Of a DNA stretch of 55,502 nt, positions 30,437 through 38,394 are shown piece after piece. Each line of letters opens with the position of its first letter. The stretch's first letter is position 1. Location: positions 1 to 55,502 of the forward strand of contig NZ_JAHNZT010000044.1 in NCBI RefSeq assembly GCF_019039035.1, written 5' to 3'. This stretch comes from Citreicoccus inhibens. GTDB taxonomy: Bacteria > Myxococcota > Myxococcia > Myxococcales > Myxococcaceae. The translations under genes and the position numbers were made by a program. The notes under the pieces are model-generated. The model saw nothing but the letters and a program-made list of their open reading frames with translations, did not search any database and was not told the DNA's origin.

Positions 30437-30480
30437 TTGACAGGTTACAGAAACTCAACCATAGATTCGCATGTAACCTG
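30437..30480 (+). promoter_or_regulatory. Sigma70-like promoter overlapped by a palindromic operator
   Basis: TTGACA (30437-30442) is 17 bases from CATAGA (30460-30465), giving a rightward promoter. CAGGTTACA (30441-30449) and TGTAACCTG (30472-30480) are perfect inverted repeats, 31 bases centre to centre, overlapping the -35 box and the start region. A further GGTTAC occurs at 30488-30493. This is a typical repressor layout; the CGNR protein is the likely ligand-responsive factor. Confidence 0.62.
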
Positions 30481-30521
30481 TTTATGGGGTTACTTGAATC
30501 CCCCGTCGCGGAGGCACACCC

Positions 30522-30782
30522 ATGCAACTGGAAGGCAGGAAGGTGATTGTCGTTGGGGCTGGCTCGGGCATCGGCAAGGGCGTGGCATTGGCGGCATCGA
30601 GGGCGGGCGCGCACGTGGTGCTGGCGGGCCGCACGCGAGCGACGCTGGAGGCCACCTCGGAGGCGATGACGGGCTCCCGCGAGGTGCGCGTCCTGGACGC
30701 GTCCGTCGAAGCAGAGGTGGCGGCATTCCCCTTCCTTACCGGCGCTGTCCTCTCCGTGGACGGCTGCGGGGTGCTGATGTGA
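30522..30782 (+). pseudogene. Internally deleted short-chain dehydrogenase
   Basis: The 86-codon frame begins like a normal SDR (KVIVVGAGSGIGKGVALAASRAGAHVVLAGR, with the glycine-rich cofactor loop). At about residue 65 it jumps to the C-terminal end typical of the family (FLTGAVLSVDGCGVLM, normally VDGGG). About 150 residues containing the NNAG strand, catalytic Ser and YxxxK are missing, so it cannot be an active SDR. The frame is intact, so a short peptide may still be made. Its stop overlaps the GTG start of the lipocalin-like gene, indicating that it remains part of that transcript. Confidence 0.72.
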
Positions 30783-31324
30783 GCGGGCACGACGCGGTGA
30801 AGCGAACCCCCTGGCGCGCACTCACGGCCGGGGCCCTGCTGCTCCTGGCGCTCCCCTTCATCGCTCGCGAGGCGGACGCCCGAGGGAAGTCCGTCGCGGA
30901 TCAGCTCGTGGGGACTTGGACGCTGGTCCTCGTCGACAATGTGCTTCCGGACGGGACGCGGGTGCAGCTCTACGGTGCACAGCCCCAGGGCCTCCTCATG
31001 TTCGATGGCCAGGGGCGCTACTCCCTCCACATCCTCCGCGCGGGCCGGACCCGGTTCGCGGCCAGCGACAAGAGCCAGGGAACGCCGGAGGAGAACCAGG
31101 CCACCGTGCGAGGGACGAACTCGCACTTCGGCCGGTACTCCGTGGACGAGAAGGAGCGCACGCTCACCTTCCACATCGACCACGCCTCGTTCCCGAACTG
31201 GGAAGGAACGGAGCAGCGGCGCACCTTCACGCTGACGGGCGACGAGCTGAAATACATCGTCCCCGCGCCGACGACCGGAGGCACGGGGACGCTCGGCGAG
31301 GTGCAGTGGAGGCGCGCGAAGTAG
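30779..31324 (+). CDS. Exported lipocalin-like domain protein
   Basis: The 181-residue precursor starts at GTG 30779, overlapping the SDR remnant's stop (GTGA); a GTG at 30797 is an alternative. A signal peptide (ALTAGALLLLALPFIAREADA) is followed by one lipocalin-like domain: LVGTWTLVLVDNV, PQGLLMFDGQGRYSLHI, SHFGRYSVDEKERTLTFHID, and a closing GTGTLGEVQWRR. The pattern is that of the PF13924-type lipocalin-like family. Members often sit beside SDRs and regulators of small-molecule stress. No enzymatic residues are visible. Confidence 0.8.
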   Translation: MSGHDAVKRTPWRALTAGALLLLALPFIAREADARGKSVADQLVGTWTLVLVDNVLPDGTRVQLYGAQPQGLLMFDGQGRYSLHILRAGRTRFAASDKSQGTPEENQATVRGTNSHFGRYSVDEKERTLTFHIDHASFPNWEGTEQRRTFTLTGDELKYIVPAPTTGGTGTLGEVQWRRAK

Positions 31325-31373
31325 CTGCGTGGACTCGGGGGCTACGACGCGTGGAGCTGCGCCCGTTCGAGCA

Positions 31374-32090
31374 TCACGTGCGGCCGTTGAGGGATGAAGG
31401 CCGCCACCAGAGTCCCGTGCACTCGGGATAGATCGTGCTACCGAGGCGCGAGAACGAGCGGGCGCACTCTTCCCCAAAGAAGAAGTCCAGAAGGCGCACC
31501 CCTTCATCCATCGAGGGGAACTCATAGTCCGTCCGAATCCACATGCGCTTGAAGCCCCAGGTGCCTTCGAGCAGTTCGTAGTAGCGGCGGAGCTGTTCAG
31601 GCGGCTGAAACGGGACGGAGTGCCCCGTTCCCAGCGTCTCGATGACCATGGCCGTTCCGCCAGGACGGAGGACTCGCAACATTTCTCGGAGGCCCGCCTC
31701 GACGAGCGCCTTCCACTCGGAAGGCTCCCAAACAGTCTGGTGGCCATACGTCCATCCCGCGATGGAAAGGTCGGCGCTCCCATCTGCCACGGGGAGCGCG
31801 CCATTGTCGGCCACGTTGACGGTGCAGTTTGTCAGTCCGAGGCGCGTCAACTCGCGCTGGGCCAGGCGGAGCATGGGTGCGGCACCATCGAACGCGCGGA
31901 CCGAGCGCACACGAGGCCCCAACAACGTGGTCACACGCCCTGTTCCAGCACCAAGTTCAACGACCTCCAGGTCGGCCAACGTGACCCGCGACTCGATGGC
32001 CTTGAGGAGATTGCCCTCGCGATCTTCATGCTGAACAAGCGCAGCGTACTGGTCCGGGTATGACTCGTAGACCTCACGGGCGTCGATCAT
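31374..32090 (-). CDS. Class I SAM-dependent methyltransferase
   Basis: The 238-residue protein carries motif I (VVELGAGTGRVTTLLG), the acidic end of strand 2 (SVRAFDGAAPMLRLA), motif II/III (NGALPVADGSADLSIAGW) and the LRVLRPGGTAMVIETLG strand of Methyltransf_11-type enzymes. An AAGGGA site precedes the ATG. It is a stand-alone gene facing the lipocalin-like gene, with 49 bases between stops. The C-terminal ~60 residues (RMWIRTDYEFPSMDEG) probably form the substrate lid. The substrate is unknown. Confidence 0.88.
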   Translation of the reverse strand: MIDAREVYESYPDQYAALVQHEDREGNLLKAIESRVTLADLEVVELGAGTGRVTTLLGPRVRSVRAFDGAAPMLRLAQRELTRLGLTNCTVNVADNGALPVADGSADLSIAGWTYGHQTVWEPSEWKALVEAGLREMLRVLRPGGTAMVIETLGTGHSVPFQPPEQLRRYYELLEGTWGFKRMWIRTDYEFPSMDEGVRLLDFFFGEECARSFSRLGSTIYPECTGLWWRPSSLNGRT

Positions 32091-32543
32091 GTGTCCCTTT
32101 TCTCCAAGTCCATGGCCAAGTGAAACGCTCGATGCGGAAGAAGGTGTTCAGGTTCGGGCCGAGGATGGGACGAAACGGTGCCATCCCGCTGCGGCCCAAG
32201 GAAGGGCCGCGAGGATGCGGACCCGGCGAAGGGCGGCGTCCCAGCAGCTCGCGTCCATCATCCGGGGCCGCCATGCAGTGGGTACCTGCCGACCGGGCAT
32301 GAGCCTGTCTCGACTCTCCCTCGACGCGACCTCCTGTGACCCGTCGCACGTCATCTGCGCGTTCCGAACCGTCACCGAGAGCCCGCTGTCGCGATTCTTC
32401 CGCGCCGACGCGCACTGCCGACCTCACTCGCGACTGTTCCGGAGCGGGCGCCGCGACGAAGAGAGCACGACACGCTCCGCCTTCGGCGTGGCAATCTGCG
32501 CGGGTGGCTGGGCGGCACGTTGCCCCCTCCCTCGCGAGGCTCC
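32091..32543. other. Gap of 453 bases without a convincing gene
   Basis: No frame shows sustained local codon bias. On the minus strand at 32074-32184 a 36-codon frame (MAPFRPILGPNLNTFF...) has good codons for about 20 residues and then degenerates. It may be a decayed gene end. On the plus strand GCGAGGC (32532-32540 region) is the ribosome-binding site of the helicase gene at 32544. Confidence 0.35.
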
Positions 32544-35500
32544 ATGTCCACTCTTGATTCCGGCCCTGTGACGTCCTCGGTCCGGGTGGAACTCCTGACC
32601 GCGCCCTCCCTGAACTTCGCCATGGAGCAGAGTGGCGTCCCGCTCATTCGAGAGGCACGGATCCGCAACGTCGGGTCACGTGCCCTCGGGCCCACGGTCC
32701 TCGGCGTGCGCCTGGAGCCCGAGCTGGGGGACTCCGTTCGCATCCCGGTCCCGTCCATGCCCGCGGGTGAGGAGGTCAGCCTCGGAGTCATCGACCTGCG
32801 CCCACCCGCCGGACACCTGCGCACGGTGTTGGAGACCGAGCGGGCCCAGCTCCGCTGGTCGCTCCAACAGGAGTCACAGGTCCTCGCCGAGGGCACCGCG
32901 CCAGTGGAGATCCTCCCCTACAACCACTGGCCTGGAGCGAGCGCGCCGCTCGGCCTGCTGACCACCTTCGTCACGCCCAACCATCCGGTCATCCCCGAGC
33001 TCCTCAAGGACGTCCGCGCTCGGCTCGAGAAGGCGATCGGCGAGGGGGACCTGCCGGGGTATCAGCGCCACCAACCGCAGCATGTGCTGTCGATGATGGC
33101 GGCGCTCTATGGCGTCATCCAGGACCTGGGGCTCAGCTACATCGAGGCACCTCCCAGCTTCGAGTCCTTGGGACAGAAGGTGCGGCTGCCGGATCAACTC
33201 CTCCGCGAGCGGATGGGCTGCTGCCTCGACGTGACGCTGCTCTTCGCGTCCGCCCTCGAAGCCATGGGGCTCCACCCGGTGGTCCTCCTCGTCCATGGGC
33301 ACGCGCTGCTCGCCACATGGCTCATCGACGAACGATTCCCCGAGGGATGGGTCGAGGATGCGGCCCGGTTGCGGAACCTGGTATCGCTGGGCGCGCTGAT
33401 TCCCTTCGACGCCACGGCCGCGCTGGTCGCCGGGCACCCCACCTTCGAGCAGGCCATGCTCATGGGGCGCGAGTACCTCGCGGACGATGCGAACTTCCGC
33501 GCCGCGCTCGACGTGAGCGTCCTGCGCCACGACGGCTACCGCCCCCTGCCCCTTCGCAAGGTCGAAGCCCCACCCGCCGACTTCGAGTCCACCGAGCCGG
33601 CGCGCGCTCGGCTCCACACCCTCCTCGCGAGCGCAGCCGCGGCAGCTCCTGCGCAGGAGCCTCCGCCTCCGCCGCCCCAGGTCGTCTCGCGCTTCGCGCG
33701 ATGGAAGGAGAAGCTGCTCGACCTCACGTTGCGCAACAAGCTGCTCAACTTCCGCCTGGAGACGCGCGGCGCGCTGCCGCTGCACATGCCCGACCTCGCG
33801 ACGTTCGAGGACGCCTTCTCCAGCGGCGAGAGCTTCGAGATCCACCCCGCGCCCGAGTCCAGTGGCGCGGATGCGCGCGATGCGAAGCTCCAGCTCGCCC
33901 GCGGAACGGCGGATGAGCTGACCGCGCGACGACAGCAGGACCTGGACAAGGGCCTGCTGCACTCCCCGCTGCGCGAGTCCGAGCTGTGGGCTCGCGCGCG
34001 CCACCTGGAGCGGACCGCGCGCACCGACCTGGAGGAAGGGGGCGCCCATACGCTGTACCTCGCGCTGGGACTGCTGCGCTGGTTGGAGCCAGGGGATCCG
34101 ACCCCGCGCCTCGCGCCGCTCATCCTCTACCCCGCGACGTTCCGGATCGACCGCGCCCGCAAGCGCCTGCGCATCGAACGGCTGGCTGACGAGCCGATGG
34201 GCAACGTCACCCTCGCGGAGAAGCTGAAGCAAGACTTCGGACTCGACGCGCGCGCGCTCACGGCCCTGGAGGCCGATGAGAAGGGATTGGATGTCCCCAG
34301 CATCCTTCGCGCGGTACGAACCGCCATCCAGAGTCGCGCCGGCTGGGAGGTGCTCGAAGAAGCCCATGTTGGACTCTTCGCCTTCACGAAGTTCCTCATG
34401 TGGAAGGACCTGGCGGACAACGAAGCCGGCCTGCTCTCCAATCCCCTCGTGCGACACATCGCCGCGGCGGGGACGTCCGCGCCTCCAGTGGGCGGCACCG
34501 AGTTCAATCCCGAGACGCTGGACGCCGAGGTCCCCGTCGCCGACCTGCCGTGTGTCGTCAACGGTGACTCCACGCAGCTCGCGGCCATCGCCTCCGCGCT
34601 CTCGGGGCGCTCCTTCGTGCTGCAAGGCCCACCGGGGACGGGCAAGTCGCAGACCATCACCAATCTGATTGCCGCTGCCGTCGCGCGAGGCAAGTCCGTC
34701 CTCTTTGTCTCGGAGAAGATGGCCGCGCTCGAGGTCGTGCATCGCCGCCTGAAGGATGTGGGGCTGGACGACTTCTGCCTCGAACTGCACAGCCACAAGA
34801 GCAACAAGAAGGAAGTGCTCGAATCCTTCGGGCGCGCGCAGGACCGGATGCGAGGCATCCGCGAGCCGCCATGGGAAGACCGCTCACGCGAGCTGGGCAA
34901 GGCGAGGACAGCGCTCAACGACTACGTCCGCGCGGTCCATCAGCGGTGGCCCCTGGGCCAGAGTTCCTACGACGGCACGAACCGGCTGCTGCGCTTGCGT
35001 GCAGCGCCGTCCGTCGCCCTGCCCCACCCCGCGCCCGAGGCGCTCACCGAGTCCGAGCTGCGCGCGGCCCAGGAAGAGGTCGCGTCGCTCGTGAGCCCGC
35101 TGCGCAATGTCCGGGCCCTCGGCGCCCACCCCTGGGGCGCCGTGCGCGGCGTCCACTGGACGAATGCCCTGGAGGATCAGCTCCTCCGGATGCTGGGCGA
35201 AGTCCGCACCAGCCTCGACGGCGTGGACGCGACGGCGACGGGCCTCGCCTCGACCCTGGGACTCGAATCCACTCCGAACCCGACCGCGAAGCTCCGCGAC
35301 CTCGCGGAGCTGGGGCTCGTGCTGTCCAGTGGCCCCCTCCCGTCCGCGGCGCAGAGCAGTGAGGGGTGGACGCCCACCGCACAGCGCATCCGCGAGCAGG
35401 CAGGGTGCTTGCGTGAGCAGTCTTCTCGCGAGGCGGACGTCGCCTCGCGCTGGAGCCCGAGCCTCTTCTCGTTGGAGCTCACGCCCCTCCAAGCCCGCTT

Positions 35501-38372
35501 CGAGAAGTGGGCCGGAGCGTTCGTGCTGTTCGCGTTCCTCTTCCTGTGGAGCGCGCGACGCCTGCTCACGCCGCACGCCACCCGCGTGCTGCCCGGCAAC
35601 CGTGACATCGCCCGAGACCTCACCACTGCGCGACAAATCATCGCGGGCCGCCAACGCATCGAGACCCAGGGACGAGCGCTCGAAGAGCCCCTGCGAGTCC
35701 TCTCGCCCGCCGAGCAGACCCAACCCGACGCACTGGAGAGCCTGATTCAGCGCGCCTCCCAGACGCGCGACCTGAAGGAAGCCTTGGGCGTCGCGCGACT
35801 CCAGCTGCCGGGAACCTCCGCGGCCCGCGACGCGCTGCGCACCCAAGCCACGGCCCTGGAGCGCGCGCTGGAGCGACTCGCTCGCGCCGAGGCGGCCCTG
35901 GCCGAGACCGTGAAGGCACATCCCTGGGAGCAGCCGACCTCGCCGCGGCACCGTGGGTCCCTGCGATCCCAGGTCGAGGACTGGAAGAGCCACCTGCGCG
36001 CGCTCAAGCCCTGGTGCCAGTACCAGACGCAGGCCGACCGAATCCGCGCGCTGGGCTTCAGCGCCTTCGTGGACGCAGTCGAGCAGGAGAGCGTCGCGCC
36101 TGAAGCGTTGAGCGCGGTCTTCGAGCGCGCCGTGCTGACCACCTGGTCGCGCGCGCTCCGCGACAGCGAGCCCGCACTTCGCGACTTCGACGCGGACGCC
36201 CACACCGGCCGAATCGAGCGCTTCCGGCAGCTCGACCTCGCGCACGTGGGCCTCTCGCGCCAACGCGTCCTATATCAGCTCGAACAGCGGCTGCCCGTGG
36301 GCCTCGGCGCGAGCGCGGAGAGTTCGGAGCCGGGCATCCTCGCGCGCGAGCTGCGCAAGAAGCGGGGACAGATGGCGCTGCGCAAGCTGCTCGCCTCCAT
36401 TCCCAACCTCGCGCGCCGCCTCAAGCCCTGCTTCCTGATGAGCCCGTTGTCCGTCGCGCAGTACCTGCCCGCCGACGGACAGCGGTTCGATCTGCTCGTC
36501 TTCGACGAGGCCTCGCAGATCGGCACCCACGACGCCATCGGCGCGATGGCCCGAGCCAATCAAGTCATCGTCGTGGGTGACTCCAAGCAACTCCCGCCCA
36601 CGAGCTTCTTCAGTCGCGGCGAGGACGCGGAGGCCACGCCCGACGAGAACGACGTGGTCGAGTTGGAGAGCATTCTCGAAGAGGCCCTCGCCAAGCAGTT
36701 CCCCCAACAGATGTTGGGCTGGCACTACCGCAGCCGCCACGACAGCCTCATCGACTTCAGCAACCGGCAGTACTACGAGGGCCGCCTCCAGGTCTTCCCC
36801 GCGGCGCGCGCCCGCGTGGCCGACCTGGGCGTGAAGTGGCATCCCGTCCCGGACGGCGTCTATCAATCCAAGACGTCCGGCAAGACCGCGGCCATCAATC
36901 CGCGCGAGGCGGAGGCCCTGGTGGCGGAGCTCGTGAAGGCGCTCCGCAAGCACACGCCCCAGGAGCGCACGTTCGGCGTGGTCACCTTCAGCATGGTGCA
37001 GCAGCAGGTCATCCTCGACCTGCTGGATGCCGAGCGCGCGAAGCACCCGGAGCTCGAGGCGCACTTCACGTCCTCCGAGCCCGTGTTCGTCAAGAACCTG
37101 GAGAACGTCCAAGGCGACGAGCGCGACGAGATCTTCTTCAGCATCTGCTACGCCAAGGACACCGAGGGGAAGCTGCGGATGAACTTCGGCCCCCTGAGCC
37201 GCGCGGGCGGCGAGCGCCGACTCAACGTGGCGGTGACGCGTGCCCGCTGTGCCCTGCGCATCTTCTCCACCTTGACGCATGAGCAGATCGACCTGTCGCG
37301 CACGACCTCGGTGGGCGCGCGCCACCTGCGCGAGTTCCTGCGCCGCGCCGCGGAGTCCGCCTCGCCGTCGAGCACGAACACCCGGGAGCCCGAGGACGCA
37401 CTCCCACAGGACGTGGCGGCCTCGCTGCGCGCGCTGGGCTACACGGTCCATTCGGACGTGGGCACGGGCGGCTACCGCGTGGATCTCGCCGTGGAGCATC
37501 CGTCGCGCCCCGGCGAGTACGTGCTCGGCGTGGAGTGCGACGGGCCCCACTATCGCGCGGCGTCCAGCGCCCGAGACCGCGAGCGGCTGCGGCCCGAGGT
37601 CCTGCAAGGCCTGGGATGGCGCCTGGCTCGCGTCTGGTCGCTCGCCTGGGAGGAGGACCGAGCGGGACAGCTGCAACGCCTCGCTGCCGCCGTGAAGGAC
37701 GCGGTGGAGGGGGCGCCCCTCGCCGCGGTGGCTCCTCGGCTGGAAGACCCATCGGCCGAGGCGGCCATCCCAAGCGCACCGCCTGCGGAGCAGCCAGGGG
37801 CCACGACGTCGGCGCGCGGCGCGGCGGTGCAGGCCTACGTCCCCGCGACGCTCCCGGCCGTGAGGGAGGGCGCGGACTTCTTCGCCCCCACGTCGGCCTC
37901 GCGACTGCGTGAACAACTCCAGTCCGTGCTCGAACAGGAAGGCCCCATCCACGAGGAGCTGCTCGCGCGACGCATCCAAGAGGCCTGGGGCTTGGGCAAG
38001 CTGACCCCTCGCGTCCGCAAGCGCATGGAGGAACAGCTGGCGGAGCTGGTCCAGCGCGGCGCCATCCTCGCGCAAGGGGAGTTCCTCTGGGCCGGATCGC
38101 GGAGACCCGCTCAGTTCACGGGCTTCCGCGGCGCGCACGACGACCGGGACGTCAGCCAGATTCCGCCCGAGGAGCTGGCCAACGCCGCCGCCGCAGTGCT
38201 CGCCCACGCGCTCTCGATGGAGCGCGACGAGCTGCTCCGCGAGACAGGGCGGCACTTCGGGGTGAGCCGGCTGACGCGCACCGTGGTGCCGGTGCTCGAA
38301 GCGGGCCTGGAGCTGCTCGCCCGCGAGGGGCGGTGCACCCTCGCGGGCGAGCGGGTCATCTGGCGGGAGTAG
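32544..38372 (+). CDS. DUF4011-type SF1 helicase-nuclease with transglutaminase-like N-terminus
   Basis: The 1942-residue protein starts at ATG 32544, 4 bases after GCGAGGC. Approximate domains: beta-sandwich (10-130); transglutaminase-like (195-295) with candidate Cys in RMGCCLD (226), His in VHGHALLATW (253) and Asp in PFDAT (288); DUF4011 (from 385, WKEKLLDLTLRNKLLNF); UvrD/Upf1-like helicase with Walker A GPPGTGKS (695), Walker B FDEAS (1318), GDSKQLPPTSF, and motif VI RRLNVAVTRAR; a PD-(D/E)XK nuclease (1625-1700, VDLAVEH then VECDG); and a DUF3320-like winged helix at the end. A hydrophobic GAFVLFAFLFLW segment near 990 lies inside the helicase insertion. It is likely a DNA-processing enzyme, in repair or phage defence, but no partner gene supports either. 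Confidence 0.88.
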   Translation: MSTLDSGPVTSSVRVELLTAPSLNFAMEQSGVPLIREARIRNVGSRALGPTVLGVRLEPELGDSVRIPVPSMPAGEEVSLGVIDLRPPAGHLRTVLETERAQLRWSLQQESQVLAEGTAPVEILPYNHWPGASAPLGLLTTFVTPNHPVIPELLKDVRARLEKAIGEGDLPGYQRHQPQHVLSMMAALYGVIQDLGLSYIEAPPSFESLGQKVRLPDQLLRERMGCCLDVTLLFASALEAMGLHPVVLLVHGHALLATWLIDERFPEGWVEDAARLRNLVSLGALIPFDATAALVAGHPTFEQAMLMGREYLADDANFRAALDVSVLRHDGYRPLPLRKVEAPPADFESTEPARARLHTLLASAAAAAPAQEPPPPPPQVVSRFARWKEKLLDLTLRNKLLNFRLETRGALPLHMPDLATFEDAFSSGESFEIHPAPESSGADARDAKLQLARGTADELTARRQQDLDKGLLHSPLRESELWARARHLERTARTDLEEGGAHTLYLALGLLRWLEPGDPTPRLAPLILYPATFRIDRARKRLRIERLADEPMGNVTLAEKLKQDFGLDARALTALEADEKGLDVPSILRAVRTAIQSRAGWEVLEEAHVGLFAFTKFLMWKDLADNEAGLLSNPLVRHIAAAGTSAPPVGGTEFNPETLDAEVPVADLPCVVNGDSTQLAAIASALSGRSFVLQGPPGTGKSQTITNLIAAAVARGKSVLFVSEKMAALEVVHRRLKDVGLDDFCLELHSHKSNKKEVLESFGRAQDRMRGIREPPWEDRSRELGKARTALNDYVRAVHQRWPLGQSSYDGTNRLLRLRAAPSVALPHPAPEALTESELRAAQEEVASLVSPLRNVRALGAHPWGAVRGVHWTNALEDQLLRMLGEVRTSLDGVDATATGLASTLGLESTPNPTAKLRDLAELGLVLSSGPLPSAAQSSEGWTPTAQRIREQAGCLREQSSREADVASRWSPSLFSLELTPLQARFEKWAGAFVLFAFLFLWSARRLLTPHATRVLPGNRDIARDLTTARQIIAGRQRIETQGRALEEPLRVLSPAEQTQPDALESLIQRASQTRDLKEALGVARLQLPGTSAARDALRTQATALERALERLARAEAALAETVKAHPWEQPTSPRHRGSLRSQVEDWKSHLRALKPWCQYQTQADRIRALGFSAFVDAVEQESVAPEALSAVFERAVLTTWSRALRDSEPALRDFDADAHTGRIERFRQLDLAHVGLSRQRVLYQLEQRLPVGLGASAESSEPGILARELRKKRGQMALRKLLASIPNLARRLKPCFLMSPLSVAQYLPADGQRFDLLVFDEASQIGTHDAIGAMARANQVIVVGDSKQLPPTSFFSRGEDAEATPDENDVVELESILEEALAKQFPQQMLGWHYRSRHDSLIDFSNRQYYEGRLQVFPAARARVADLGVKWHPVPDGVYQSKTSGKTAAINPREAEALVAELVKALRKHTPQERTFGVVTFSMVQQQVILDLLDAERAKHPELEAHFTSSEPVFVKNLENVQGDERDEIFFSICYAKDTEGKLRMNFGPLSRAGGERRLNVAVTRARCALRIFSTLTHEQIDLSRTTSVGARHLREFLRRAAESASPSSTNTREPEDALPQDVAASLRALGYTVHSDVGTGGYRVDLAVEHPSRPGEYVLGVECDGPHYRAASSARDRERLRPEVLQGLGWRLARVWSLAWEEDRAGQLQRLAAAVKDAVEGAPLAAVAPRLEDPSAEAAIPSAPPAEQPGATTSARGAAVQAYVPATLPAVREGADFFAPTSASRLREQLQSVLEQEGPIHEELLARRIQEAWGLGKLTPRVRKRMEEQLAELVQRGAILAQGEFLWAGSRRPAQFTGFRGAHDDRDVSQIPPEELANAAAAVLAHALSMERDELLRETGRHFGVSRLTRTVVPVLEAGLELLAREGRCTLAGERVIWRE

Positions 38373-38373
38373 G

Positions 38374-38394
38374 CGCCGCGCTCAGCGCGCGGCG
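38374..38394. terminator. Bidirectional terminator between helicase and chitinase genes
   Basis: CGCCGCGC (38374-38381) pairs with GCGCGGCG (38387-38394) around a TCAGC loop. The 9-base gap is entirely within the left arm. The right arm and loop include the last chitinase codons. Confidence 0.5.

Noticed and set aside
30437-30778. N-terminal extension of the lipocalin-like protein
   Set aside because: It overlaps the SDR remnant in another frame. The GTG at 30779 gives a signal peptide at the correct place.
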